This document shows positions 7,814 to 16,688 of a DNA stretch of 64,000 bases, one piece after another (within the stretch, counting starts at the first letter, position 1; each line of letters begins with the position of its first letter). Made by a program: the position numbers and the translations under genes. The DNA comes from an uncultured Opitutia bacterium. GTDB taxonomy: Bacteria; Verrucomicrobiota; Verrucomicrobiia; Opitutales; Opitutaceae. Under the pieces are notes generated by a model. The model was not told where the DNA came from and did no database searches. It worked only from the letters and a program-made list of their open reading frames with translations. The stretch covers positions 186,001 through 250,000 of the forward strand of contig CAIMFY010000017.1 of assembly GCA_903840415.1 (NCBI GenBank), written 5' to 3'.

Positions 7814-9423
7814 GCGCCACGCTTCGGGGACTCTACGGATCCGACCGCACGCTCCTCTCGCCTCTCGCCGCCCGGCTCGCCGATCGGGGCGTGCTCAAGT
7901 GGGTGATCGCGATCACGGCGGCGGTCGGCGCGATTCTTGAGGTGATCGACATGAGCATCATCAACGTCGCGATGCCGGATATTCAGGGCAACCTCGGCGC
8001 CACGCTCTCCGAGGTCGGCTGGATTTCGACCGGCTACTCGTGCGCCAACGTCGTCATGATTCCACTCACCGCGTGGCTCAGCGAGCGCTTCGGCCGCAAA
8101 CAATATCTGCTGTTTTCGCTGATCGGATTTACGGCGGCGTCGGTGTTGTGCGGTCTCTCGAATAGCCTGGGAATGCTCATCGCCTCCCGCGTGTTGCAGG
8201 GGTTGTGTGGCGGCGGGTTGCTGGCGAAGGCCCAGTCGCTCCTCTTCGAAACGTTTCCGCGGTCGGAGCAGCCTGCGGCCCAGGCGTTCTTCGGCATCGG
8301 CGTGATTGCCGGACCGGCGTTCGGTCCGGTGCTCGGCGGCTGGCTGACCGACACGCTCGGCTGGCGCTGGATTTTTTTCATCAACCTGCCGATCGGGATC
8401 GCCGCCGTGCTGATGACGATCGTCTTTCTGCCCCGCGACGTCGACGACGCGTCACCCGTTCGACCGGTTGATTGGGCGGGCATCGGGTTGCTGACGGTCG
8501 GCCTCGGCTGTTTTCAAACGATGCTCGAGGAGGGCCAGCAGGAAGACTGGTTCAGTTCGCGTTTTATCGTGACGATGGCCGTCGGCGCCGTGGCTGGCCT
8601 CGGATTTTTCGTCTGGCGCGAACTCACCATCGACCATCCCGCGGTCGATTTGCGCGTGCTGCGGCACCGCTCACTCGCGGCGGGCAGCGTTTACTCGCTC
8701 GTGCTCGGGATGGGGCTCTTCGGCGTGATGTTCGCGGTGCCCATTTTTGTGCAGGACTACCTGCATTTCACCGCAACGCAAAGCGGCCTGTTGCTGATGC
8801 CCGGCGCCCTGGGCTCCGCGGTCACGATGATCGTCGTGAGTAAAATCACCCGCCGGTTCGATCCCCGCGTGCTCATCGCCGCGGGAGCACTCCTCACTGT
8901 GACGACGGCGCTGATGCTCTCCCGCATCAATCCCGACACGAGCGTGGAAACTCTTCTCCTGCCTCTGATGATCCGTGGCCTCGGCACCGTCATGATGTTT
9001 CTGCCGCTCAGCCTCGCCGCCATCGGCGATCTGCCGAAACGCGACATCGGGGCAGGCTCGGGCTTTTACAGCCTCACCCGCCAACTGGGCAGCAGCATCG
9101 GGATCGCCATCATTACCACTGTGCTCGCGCACCACGAAGCCGCCCATCGCGCGGTGCTGGTGGAGAAAATTACCGCCTACTCGTCCGCAACCACCGCGCG
9201 CCTCCACCTGTTCACCGGCGCGTTCGTCCACCGCGGCGCCGATCCGGTGACGGCGAGGCAGCAGTCCTTCGCCGTTCTCGATGCCATCGTCAACAGTCAG
9301 GCGCTCCTCCTCTCGTTCGCCGACGTGTTTCGCTACGTCGCTTACGCTTTTATCGCCACGCTGCCGTTACTGCTCCTGCTCGGCAAAGGGGCCAACAAAG
9401 ACGCCGCCGCCGCGGCCCACTGA
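7810..9423 (+). CDS. EmrB/QacA-type MFS efflux transporter (DHA2 family, 14 TM)
   Basis: 537 residues with many hydrophobic segments consistent with 14 helices. Family marks are the acidic first-helix motif VIDMSIINVAMPDIQGNLG, the loop motif ERFGRKQYL, and GPAFGPVLGGWLTDTLGWRW (motif C). Such pumps export hydrophobic drugs with the proton gradient and work with an EmrA-type adaptor, which is encoded next. Translationally coupled to the TetR gene (ATGA overlap). Substrate unknown. Confidence 0.92.
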   Translation: MSATLRGLYGSDRTLLSPLAARLADRGVLKWVIAITAAVGAILEVIDMSIINVAMPDIQGNLGATLSEVGWISTGYSCANVVMIPLTAWLSERFGRKQYLLFSLIGFTAASVLCGLSNSLGMLIASRVLQGLCGGGLLAKAQSLLFETFPRSEQPAAQAFFGIGVIAGPAFGPVLGGWLTDTLGWRWIFFINLPIGIAAVLMTIVFLPRDVDDASPVRPVDWAGIGLLTVGLGCFQTMLEEGQQEDWFSSRFIVTMAVGAVAGLGFFVWRELTIDHPAVDLRVLRHRSLAAGSVYSLVLGMGLFGVMFAVPIFVQDYLHFTATQSGLLLMPGALGSAVTMIVVSKITRRFDPRVLIAAGALLTVTTALMLSRINPDTSVETLLLPLMIRGLGTVMMFLPLSLAAIGDLPKRDIGAGSGFYSLTRQLGSSIGIAIITTVLAHHEAAHRAVLVEKITAYSSATTARLHLFTGAFVHRGADPVTARQQSFAVLDAIVNSQALLLSFADVFRYVAYAFIATLPLLLLLGKGANKDAAAAAH

Positions 9424-9455
9424 ACGGTTACCAATCTCATTCGCCCTCTATCATC

Positions 9456-10619
9456 ATGAATTCCGCCACCGACTCCGCCGCGCCCCTCACACCGCCAAGT
9501 GACCTTCGCCCCACGCCCGAAATCGATCCGGCGATCCCGGTGGCGCGGACGCGTTACTTCACGCTTCGAGCGGTGTTGTTTGCGCTCCTCGGCCTCGGTG
9601 CTCTCGGCTGGGCCATCCAATACTGTCTGCATGCTTATCGCTTCGTGACGACCGAGGATGCCTACGTCACCGGCCACCTGCACCAAGTGAGCACCCAACT
9701 CGACGGGCAGGTGATAGAAGTGCTCGTGCAGGACAACCAAACCGTCCGCGCCGGCGACGTGCTGTTTCGGCTCGATCCGCTGGAGTTTCAAATCGCGCTC
9801 CAAAAAACCGAAGCTGGGTTTGCGCTGGCTCGCGCCCAGGAAGCGCAAACGGTCGCAGCGGCGAGCCAGGAAGCTGCCGCGCTCGACGAGGCCCGCGCCC
9901 GCGTCGCACAGGCTGAGGCCCAACTCGCCCAAGCCGATGCCCAACTTGCCCTGGCCCAGCTCACCCTTTCGCGCGACGAACTCCTCTTGAGCCACGACGG
10001 AGCTATCACCCGTTCCGACTTCGACAGCGCCCGCGCCGCCGCGCAAGTCGCCCAAGCCGCCAGCCGCGCCGCCCAGTCCAACCTCGTCGCCGCCCGCGCC
10101 GCTGTCGGTGCCGCCGAAGCCGCGCAATCCTCCGTCCGCGCCCAGATCGCCGCCGCTACCGCCAACACCGCCGCCGCCGAAGCCGCCCGCCGCGATGCCG
10201 AACGCAAACTCACGCAAGCCACCATCACCGCACCCGCGGCCGGCCGCATCGGCAGCAAGCACCTTGAACCGGGCGATCGCGTGCTCGCTGGCCAAGCGGT
10301 GCTCGCGCTCGCCGAAACCGATCCCTGGATTGTGGCGAACTTCAAAGAAACGCAGCTTGTCGGCATGACCGTCGGCCAATCGGTCGACCTGTCGATCGAT
10401 GCCCTGCCCGACCGCGCATTGCACGGCCAGATCGACAGTTTCTCGCCCGCGAGTGGCGCGCAGTTTGCCCTCCTGCCGCCCGATAATTCCACCGGAAACT
10501 TCAACAAAGTCGTCCAGCGAGTGCCCGTGAAAATCACCCTAGATGCCGAGAGCCGCACGCAAGTCGGCGACCGACTCCGCCTCGGCTTGTCTGCCGTAGT
10601 CGAAGTGCGCGTCCGCTAG
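9456..10619 (+). CDS. EmrA/HlyD-type membrane fusion protein
   Basis: 387 residues. One N-terminal membrane helix (about 35-58), a biotinyl-lipoyl-like segment (DGQVIEVLVQDNQTVRAGDV), a long Ala/Gln-rich alpha-helical hairpin (about 110-250) and a beta-barrel region with ATITAPAAGRIG and LEPGDRVLAGQAVL. It links the inner-membrane pump to an outer-membrane channel. No TolC-type gene lies next to it. Starts 32 bases after the pump stop, so it is the third gene of the regulated operon. Confidence 0.9.
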   Translation: MNSATDSAAPLTPPSDLRPTPEIDPAIPVARTRYFTLRAVLFALLGLGALGWAIQYCLHAYRFVTTEDAYVTGHLHQVSTQLDGQVIEVLVQDNQTVRAGDVLFRLDPLEFQIALQKTEAGFALARAQEAQTVAAASQEAAALDEARARVAQAEAQLAQADAQLALAQLTLSRDELLLSHDGAITRSDFDSARAAAQVAQAASRAAQSNLVAARAAVGAAEAAQSSVRAQIAAATANTAAAEAARRDAERKLTQATITAPAAGRIGSKHLEPGDRVLAGQAVLALAETDPWIVANFKETQLVGMTVGQSVDLSIDALPDRALHGQIDSFSPASGAQFALLPPDNSTGNFNKVVQRVPVKITLDAESRTQVGDRLRLGLSAVVEVRVR

Positions 10620-10666
10620 GCCTCTGGCTTGTGCTTGTTCGCACTTCGCGAACGGCATCGGCACGA

Positions 10667-10894
10667 TCAGCTCTTCGCCACTAACTCCAGTCCGATGCAC
10701 TTGTTCTGATCGTCGCACGTCAGCGCGAAATTTCCATTGATGCCTTCAGGACCGACAAACCTCTGCACGAGGGAGGCCGGAAATTGGACGCTTTCTCCCG
10801 TCGAGCAACGCACCACGATATGCCGCACTTTTCCCCGGTAGTAATCCAAATAGCGGCCCGGCGTCAGACGAAGTTCAAACTCATAGCGGTTCAT
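10667..10894 (-). CDS. DUF2835 family small protein
   Basis: 75 residues. The sequence YRGKVRHIVVRCSTGESVQF, then RFVGPEGINGNFALTCDDQN, matches the DUF2835 pattern (YY.G....V.R..DGR.VQFPA...RPF....GI.G.F.L..D). ATG 10894 was chosen because it gives the usual length of about 70 residues; a longer frame extends to 10954 but adds an unconserved Cys-rich piece. Function unknown in the family; stands alone at the end of the efflux operon on the opposite strand. Confidence 0.75.
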   Translation of the reverse strand: MNRYEFELRLTPGRYLDYYRGKVRHIVVRCSTGESVQFPASLVQRFVGPEGINGNFALTCDDQNKCIGLELVAKS

Positions 10895-11411
10895 GGGCGT
10901 GGTGAACGAGCAACTGTTGCGCACGGCGCAGTCACACTCGGCCATGTCGACCAACTAGAAATCGTGCGTCGGCCGCGGCAAAGGCCGATCAAGCGGAACC
11001 GGTCGAAACGCCCGAAGGAAACCGCGCCAATGGAAACGGATATGACCGAGGGCATCGCGGGTGAATTCCCAATAAGGAATTGCTCTCGCAGGGTGACAGC
11101 CGGGTAACAAGCCGGATGATTTGCAGGCCATATTGTTCAATTCGACACCGCAGCGGGAAAATTAAGCCCAACCTGTCGGTTCTTCGAGTGTGACAGATGC
11201 CTCCTTCGCGATGAAAACCGTCGAAGTTTTTTGCAGTAAATCGATTCGATTCGCGTGGTGGACGGGAAGCAGCCTCACCATCGATCGGGGGAAGGACTCG
11301 AATCCCACCTTCCAGTTTCGATTCGCCCGAGGGACCGCGCGAATTTGATTCGCTCGGCGTCAGATTTAAGAGACCGCTGCACCGCCAGTTTCTCGGTCGT
11401 GTCGGGTTACT
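10895..11411. other. Intergenic stretch with no convincing gene
   Basis: About 517 bases between the DUF2835 gene and the lipoprotein gene at 11412. It contains a small inverted repeat AATTCC/GGAATT near 11065-11083, several GATTCG repeats (11240-11365) and a hairpin GGAAGG/CCTTCC near 11300-11325. I see no coding pattern or RNA gene I can defend. Confidence 0.5.
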
Positions 11412-12209
11412 TCAACTTTTCGGCGGCACCGGTTGCGAGGCGGCGACGGTGCTGGGCGCCTCGTTCATCCCTTTGCGGATGAATTCCGTGATCTGCGACG
11501 GGTCCTTAATTTTGACCGTGCGCTGGTTCGTGGTATCTTTGCCGATGTAGTCGGCCGTCGCCGACGCGAGGATCGGCAGATACTTGCGCAGATCTTTGCT
11601 TTCATCCTCGGCGGAGACGTTGACGCTCCAAACTTCCGCGGGCGGACGGCCTTCGCTGGCTGGTTTGTTTTCGCGGGCGGTGATGCGGAGATACTTTTCG
11701 TAGATGGCCACCTGGCGCGGCACGTCGTCGAAGCCGACAAGCTCCGTGCGCGGAGGTTGATAGACGGCCACCGTGCGGAAACCGGTATTTCCTTTCGCGT
11801 CCGTCACCGCCACTTGCTCATAACGCACCCCGCCGCCGGCCTGCGCGTAAACGGGCACGCTGACGGTTTCGATCTTCGTCCGCGGCGAGTCCATGCCGTA
11901 GTCGAGTTCAACGATCATGTCGGCCCGATCCTGATTTACCGCTTCGTAGAGACCTTTGCTGGAAAGCGCGGTTTTGACGTAGTCGGCAGCTTCCCGGTAG
12001 CGGAGGCTTTCGTCGCCGAGCGCGGGATTCTTGCTCTTGAGTTTGTAGGATTGCGGCTCGCCGGAGGCCCCTGCGGTTGAGGCCGTCGCCCGCGACTTGC
12101 TGATCGAATCAACCTTCACTTCATAGGTGGAGGTCGCACATCCAGCGCCGAACAACACCAGCGAACTGGCGAGCACGACGGGATAAATTCGACGGGCAAC
12201 GCGGAGCAT
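11412..12209 (-). CDS. Putative outer-envelope lipoprotein (DUF4136-like)
   Basis: 265 residues. Signal peptide with lipobox FGAGC (Cys at residue 24). The mature region has the DUF4136-like pattern: a segment predicting one subunit repeat (RYREAADYVKTALSSKGLYE), then ADMIVELDYG and a later segment EVWSVNVSAEDESKDLRKYL. ATG 12209 was chosen because it gives a proper signal peptide; the frame is open further upstream but there it overlaps the next gene. The family name is tentative. It lies 82 bases after the glycine-zipper lipoprotein gene on the same strand and may share its promoter. Confidence 0.7.
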   Translation of the reverse strand: MLRVARRIYPVVLASSLVLFGAGCATSTYEVKVDSISKSRATASTAGASGEPQSYKLKSKNPALGDESLRYREAADYVKTALSSKGLYEAVNQDRADMIVELDYGMDSPRTKIETVSVPVYAQAGGGVRYEQVAVTDAKGNTGFRTVAVYQPPRTELVGFDDVPRQVAIYEKYLRITARENKPASEGRPPAEVWSVNVSAEDESKDLRKYLPILASATADYIGKDTTNQRTVKIKDPSQITEFIRKGMNEAPSTVAASQPVPPKS

Positions 12210-12291
12210 AATGGCTGCGGGCGGTTGGGATGGGACGGGGTAAACGATTATTCGCGGCGAGGGCCGCGGCAAGAGAGCAAGCGGCGGGCCA

Positions 12292-12999
12292 CTAAGATCC
12301 GGGCTTGACCGCAGCCGAGGGCGCGGGTGGGGCCGCCGGAGCGGCGGGCGCCGCATCGGATTTCTTGGCCGGGGTTGCGACGGTGGAGCGCGAGTTGGGA
12401 TCGTCGCTCTTCAGGCGGGCGAGTTCTTCCTCAAGGCGCGCAATTTCGGCTTCGTTGGTAAGTTGCTTTTCGTGCAACTCATCCAAGGTCTTTTTCCGGG
12501 CGAGCGCGGCGGCTTTTTCATTCTGCAACTTCTTCAGGCGATCCGAGGTGTCCTCCGTTTTTTTCTGCGCGTCGTTCAGCTCAAGATCGGAGATGCGGAA
12601 ACCTTGGGCGATGGCGAGTTCTTCGTCTTCGGCGGCTTTGCGCTTGGCCTCCTCGGATCGTTTCTTGGCGAGTTCCTGCTGGTAAGCGCGCTCCTGCGAG
12701 AGGCGGTCCTGCTCTTTCCGATCCTTAGCTTCTTGGACCATGCCAATGATGCCGCCGGTGATCGCGCCGAGGGCAGCGCCGCCGATGATGCCGGTGCCGG
12801 AACCCAAGCTGCTGTTGTTGCCGACGATCGCACCGGCCGCACCGCCCACCAAAGCACCGGTGCCCGCACCGCTGGCCGTCTTAGACGGCGCGACGCCGGA
12901 TGAGCAACCGCTGCCAGCGAGCACCGCCAAGGCGGTCGCCAGGCAGGCGAGTTTATTGAGCGAATAACCGGAACCAGTGAGGGGAAGCGTTGACTCCAT
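12292..12999 (-). CDS. Lipoprotein with glycine-zipper and coiled coil
   Basis: 235 residues. Lipobox LAGSGC (Cys near residue 32). Next comes a glycine-zipper segment (ALVGGAAGAIVGNN and GIIGGAALGAITGGIIG, about residues 48-86), then a long charged coiled coil (about 90-195, with Lys/Glu/Arg/Gln heptads) and a Pro/Ala-rich tail. Glycine zippers of this kind occur in outer-membrane-associated lipoproteins. It faces away from the MotA-like gene, with a shared 222-base intergenic region that contains a promoter-like site for this gene. Confidence 0.75.
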   Translation of the reverse strand: MESTLPLTGSGYSLNKLACLATALAVLAGSGCSSGVAPSKTASGAGTGALVGGAAGAIVGNNSSLGSGTGIIGGAALGAITGGIIGMVQEAKDRKEQDRLSQERAYQQELAKKRSEEAKRKAAEDEELAIAQGFRISDLELNDAQKKTEDTSDRLKKLQNEKAAALARKKTLDELHEKQLTNEAEIARLEEELARLKSDDPNSRSTVATPAKKSDAAPAAPAAPPAPSAAVKPGS

Positions 13000-13057
13000 A
13001 AGATTAAGAAAAAAACAGAAAATCGAAAGTGCCGTTGCGGAGAATTAGACTCGCACT

Positions 13058-13085
13058 ATGCTAGAGGTGTTCGCTTTTTTATCAA
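13058..13085 (-). promoter_or_regulatory. Sigma70-like promoter for the lipoprotein gene at 12999
   Basis: On the minus strand TTGATA (13085-13080) and TAGCAT (13063-13058) are separated by 16 bases. This predicts a transcript start near 13050 and a leader of about 50 bases before ATG 12999. A T6 run lies just inside the spacer. Confidence 0.4.
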
Positions 13086-13221
13086 ATCAGGATGCGATTC
13101 TTGCAACTCATCTCCTCGCGCTCCCGGCTGGTTCGGCGAGCGGAGTGCTGACTTCGAATTTCAACCCGGCCCGCATTTGGCTCCCTCACGTCTGTAACCA
13201 CCCGCGCAACTTCCCCGATCT

Positions 13222-14076
13222 ATGATTTCACGCAACAAGGGATTTTTCTCCGTCGAATTCATGGTGCCCATTCTCGCGTTCCTCGTCGCGCTCATCAGCG
13301 TCGAGATTTTCTACGCGACCTATGTGCGGCCGAACGCGAAGGACTTCATGGTCAAACGCCAAATCCTTATGTCGCAGGGCTCCGGCGGCGACTTCGTCCG
13401 GGAGCGCCCCATATACATCATCATCAAGGATCATGAGCCGCAGATGGAAATCGTCTTCTGTCTTTGGGGCATGATGGTGCTCGGCTATAAGTTCATCCAA
13501 GTCACGAAGGAGCGGGCGCTCTTCAAGCAGAACTTCATCCGCGTGCAACCGGGCGAACGCATCATCCCCGAGGACGCGCTCGATCGTTACAAGGAACTCC
13601 GGACCGCCGTGGAGCGCGAGTCGCGCTGGCGCGAGCGCCTGCTCCCCGAATGTCTCCTCGCTGCGCTGCACCGCTTCCACGCCAGCAGTTCGATCCAGGA
13701 CGCGGCCAACGCCATCCGCGAACGCGCCGAACTCGCCGGCGACCGCCTCGACTCGCAGCTTTCGCTCGTGCGCTACATCGCGTGGGCGATTCCGGCCATC
13801 GGCTTCATCGGCACGGTGCGCGGAATCGGCGATGCGCTCAACTTTGCCGAGCAGGCGATCCACGGCGACATCTCGTCGGTCACGACCGGCCTCGGCCTCG
13901 CCTTCAACTCCACCTTTGTCGGTCTCAGCATGTGCATCGTCCTGATGTTCTTCCTGCACATGGTGCAGCAACGGCAGGAAGCCTTCGTCATTGAGACGCA
14001 AACTTACTGTCGCGACAAATTGATCGACACGATGAAGGTCCCGACAAAGGACGAAGCCACCGGCACGTTTGCCTGA
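13222..14076 (+). CDS. MotA/TolQ/ExbB-type proton-channel protein
   Basis: 284 residues. Four hydrophobic helices are predicted near 13-35, 74-93, 184-203 and 225-248, with a cytoplasmic region between the second and third. The conserved core IPAIGFIGTVRGIGDAL (190-206) and VTTGLGLAFNSTFVGLSM (220-237) carries the pore threonines typical of ExbB/TolQ/MotA. Such proteins form a pentamer around two B-subunit helices and convert proton flow into movement. No ExbD, TolR or MotB gene is adjacent; the two VWA proteins downstream have a matching membrane Asp and are the likely partners. First gene of a plus-strand run to 17698. Confidence 0.9.
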   Translation: MISRNKGFFSVEFMVPILAFLVALISVEIFYATYVRPNAKDFMVKRQILMSQGSGGDFVRERPIYIIIKDHEPQMEIVFCLWGMMVLGYKFIQVTKERALFKQNFIRVQPGERIIPEDALDRYKELRTAVERESRWRERLLPECLLAALHRFHASSSIQDAANAIRERAELAGDRLDSQLSLVRYIAWAIPAIGFIGTVRGIGDALNFAEQAIHGDISSVTTGLGLAFNSTFVGLSMCIVLMFFLHMVQQRQEAFVIETQTYCRDKLIDTMKVPTKDEATGTFA

Positions 14077-14096
14077 GCCCCTCGGCCCACCGCACC

Positions 14097-15590
14097 ATGC
14101 CCACCCTTGGAATCGAACTATGCGACGCCGCGTTGCGCGCCGCCAACTGCACCAACTCCGAGGTTCGGCTCCTCGATGTCACCAGTCAGGATGGCGCCAC
14201 CGAGTGGCCCGGATTCGCCTACCACGAAGGCGCGACCTTCTCCTTCGGTCGCGCCGCCGAGGATATGTGGTTCGTGCACCCGCGCCGAGTCGTCCACACG
14301 TTTTGGGCAAAGCTCGCGCACGATTCCGCGTCCTCGCTCAACGTCGCCAACCGCTCGCCGTCCTTCTCAGAACTCGCCTACTTTTTTCTCCGAGAATATT
14401 CCGGCCGCATCGCCGCGACCGCCGGCGCGCCGTCCAGCGTCGTCTTCGCAGTGCCCGGCTCCTACCTGAAGGATCAAGCCCACGAAGACGAAAAAATCGG
14501 CCTGCTCCTCGGCATGGCTGCCGAGCTCAAACTCCCGCTCGCGGGTATCGTCGATCTGGCCTGCGCCGCTCTCTGCGATCCCCGCGCTCCGGGATTCAAC
14601 CCCACCCTGCCCGTCGTCGTCGTCGATGTGCAACTCGAAGGGGCCGACCTCACGCTCCTCGCCGTCGACGAGAAGCTCGAACGAAAACATTTTCTCCATC
14701 TCCCGAATTCCGGTTACGCGCAGCTCCTCAAGCATCTCACCGCCACGATGGGCAACCGCTTCCTGCGCGCGACGGCGTTCGACATCCTCGAGGACGGCCG
14801 CGTCGAACAGACGTTTTTCCGGCAGACGAAAGATTTTCTGGAGAGCGGCGCCGACGAGCATCGCTACCAACTCAACACCGCCACCCGCAACTACGAGATG
14901 ATCGCGAAACACGATCAACTTGTCGGCGACTTGCAGGGCTACGTCTCCACGCTCGTCCAAGGCCTGCACGCGTTCATCGATCACACCGCCCACGCCCCCG
15001 GCCTGTGCACGGTGGCGCTGACTGCTCGCACCGCGGCGCTCCCCGGCCTCGCGGCCCGGCTACGCGTCGCCGGATTCACACGGCAACTGCGACTGCCGGC
15101 CGGTGCCGCGGCAGCCGGTGCCGCTCGGATCGGCGAGCAGCGTCTGCGCCCGCTCCCCGATGTGGCCGATGTGCCGGTCGAGACCGCCGTCCCGCTCTCC
15201 GATACGCGCCGGATGACGACCACCGTCTGGGAAGCGCGCCTGCAAAAATCCCGCCGCGCCGAACCGCGCCTCGTGCCCACGCACGCCATTCTCGATGGCA
15301 TCGGTCACGCGCTCGGCGGCCATAATCGGTTTACGATCGGCCTCGCAATCGACGGCGCCAATCTCGTTCTCCCCGACGCCTTTAACACTATCGACGACTG
15401 CCTCGTGCCGCTGCTCCGCGAAAACAGCCGGCTCTGGTTCGTCGATCCGGCGCCACCGGGCGATGCGCCCGCGGCCAGCCCGGCGCCCCGCGTCTCCATC
15501 GACGCCGGCGATCGGCTCACCATTCGGTGCGGCCCCGCCTCGGCCGAGGTGATCTTCGCCCATTGCGCTGTCCCCGGCGCTCCCGGCTGA
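14097..15590 (+). CDS. Hsp70/actin-fold-like protein with degenerate ATP site
   Basis: 497 residues, no signal peptide. The N-terminal part resembles the Hsp70/actin fold: a phosphate-1-like start (TLGIELCDAALRAA, 3-16), the segment SVVFAVPGSYLKDQA (114-128) equivalent to the Hsp70 VITVPAYF region, and GIVDLACAALCDP (150-162) in the place of NEPTAAALA. The phosphate-2 loop, normally DxGGGTxD, reads VVDVQLEGADLTLL (175-188) and lacks the glycines, so ATP hydrolysis is doubtful. The last 120 residues form a separate region with a beta-rich look. Located between the channel gene and the VWA genes, it is probably a cytoplasmic partner of that system. The fold assignment is by eye. Confidence 0.6.
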   Translation: MPTLGIELCDAALRAANCTNSEVRLLDVTSQDGATEWPGFAYHEGATFSFGRAAEDMWFVHPRRVVHTFWAKLAHDSASSLNVANRSPSFSELAYFFLREYSGRIAATAGAPSSVVFAVPGSYLKDQAHEDEKIGLLLGMAAELKLPLAGIVDLACAALCDPRAPGFNPTLPVVVVDVQLEGADLTLLAVDEKLERKHFLHLPNSGYAQLLKHLTATMGNRFLRATAFDILEDGRVEQTFFRQTKDFLESGADEHRYQLNTATRNYEMIAKHDQLVGDLQGYVSTLVQGLHAFIDHTAHAPGLCTVALTARTAALPGLAARLRVAGFTRQLRLPAGAAAAGAARIGEQRLRPLPDVADVPVETAVPLSDTRRMTTTVWEARLQKSRRAEPRLVPTHAILDGIGHALGGHNRFTIGLAIDGANLVLPDAFNTIDDCLVPLLRENSRLWFVDPAPPGDAPAASPAPRVSIDAGDRLTIRCGPASAEVIFAHCAVPGAPG

Positions 15591-15620
15591 GCGGCGCGCA
15601 GTTGTCGTTCCCGCCCCGCC

Positions 15621-16688
15621 ATGTCCATCGCGAACAAACGCCGTGAAACCGAGGTCTTCAGCCTCGCGTTCCTCGACTGCATTTGCTGCGGCTTCGGCGC
15701 GGTCATCCTCGTCTTCATCCTCACGATTTCGCAGAAGCAAAAGATCGATCAAACTGACATCGACGAACTCCGCGACCGCGTCCACCAAATGGCCGCCCGG
15801 ATCACGACCAGCGAACAGGATCTCGACCGACTCGCGCGGGTCCTCGCCGCCGCGCAACTCGAGTTGCAGGACGTCAACGCGAAGAACAACCAGGACGAGC
15901 TCAAGCTCTCCGAGCGCCGCCGCGAACTGCTCCTCATGCTCCAGCAAACCGGGGCGATGAAGGACGCACTCCACACTCTGCTCGGCGAAAAGAAAAATCT
16001 CCCGACCGAGGATCACGCGCCGATCCCAATCCCCAACGTCGATCGCCGCCAATACCTCACCGGCGTGCGGCTCAACGGAAATTTCGTCGTGTTCGTCGTC
16101 CGCATGTCCGGCTCGATGCTCGGCGAAACCATCGACGATGCCGCCTCGCGCCTCGGTGAGACCGATGAGAAGAAACGCGAGTCGCCGAAATGGCAGCGTG
16201 CGATCCATTCACTGGAATGGATGATCGCCTCGCTCGGCCCCGAGACGCATTTCCAAATCCTCTTCTTCAACGAAGACGTCGTCCCCGTGCTCCCCGATCG
16301 CGCCGACGAGTGGTTCAGCACCACCGACAAAAAGACTGTCGCCGAAATTGTGAAACGCCTGCACCAGGTTGTCCCCAGCGGCGGCGCCAATCTCGAGCGC
16401 GCCTTCGCCTCCGTGCGCTACCTGCCTCGCCTGCCCGACAGCATTGTGCTCTTCACCGATGGCCTCCCGACCAAGAGCGAGACGCTCCCCTATGACGGCG
16501 AAGTCGGCGAGGAGCAGCGCATCCGCTTCTTCGAACTCGCCGTCAAGCAACTCCCGCCCCGCATCCCGGTGAGCACGATCATGTTTCCGATGAACGGCGA
16601 TCCGGCCGGACCCGCGGAATACTGGATGCTCGCCAACGCCAGCCGCGGCGCCTTCGTCAGCCCCTCGAAAAGCTGGCCCGACACATGA
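15621..16688 (+). CDS. Membrane-anchored VWA protein 1 (MIDAS Asp replaced)
   Basis: 355 residues. The N-terminus VFSLAFLDCICCGFGAVILV (12-31) is a single membrane helix with an Asp at residue 19, as in TolR/ExbD/MotB. A coiled coil (about 40-125) leads to a VWA domain (about 150-345). The metal-ion site motif expected as DxSxS reads RMSGS (161-165), Arg replacing the first Asp (codon CGC at 16101). Later VWA elements are present: SGGANLERAFASV and DSIVLFTDGLPTKS. The coiled coil and VWA domain probably face the periplasm. It overlaps VWA protein 2 by 4 bases, so the two are made together. Confidence 0.85.
   Translation: MSIANKRRETEVFSLAFLDCICCGFGAVILVFILTISQKQKIDQTDIDELRDRVHQMAARITTSEQDLDRLARVLAAAQLELQDVNAKNNQDELKLSERRRELLLMLQQTGAMKDALHTLLGEKKNLPTEDHAPIPIPNVDRRQYLTGVRLNGNFVVFVVRMSGSMLGETIDDAASRLGETDEKKRESPKWQRAIHSLEWMIASLGPETHFQILFFNEDVVPVLPDRADEWFSTTDKKTVAEIVKRLHQVVPSGGANLERAFASVRYLPRLPDSIVLFTDGLPTKSETLPYDGEVGEEQRIRFFELAVKQLPPRIPVSTIMFPMNGDPAGPAEYWMLANASRGAFVSPSKSWPDT

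Noticed and set aside
11290-11330. tRNA T-arm-like string GGACTCGAATCCC
   Set aside because: No matching acceptor stem, D-arm or anticodon arm is found at the right distance, and the following bases do not fit a tRNA 3' end.
15060-16208. Antisense open frame of 382 codons across the Hsp70-like and VWA genes
   Set aside because: It spans two real genes and their gap, and its sequence has no start context or domain.
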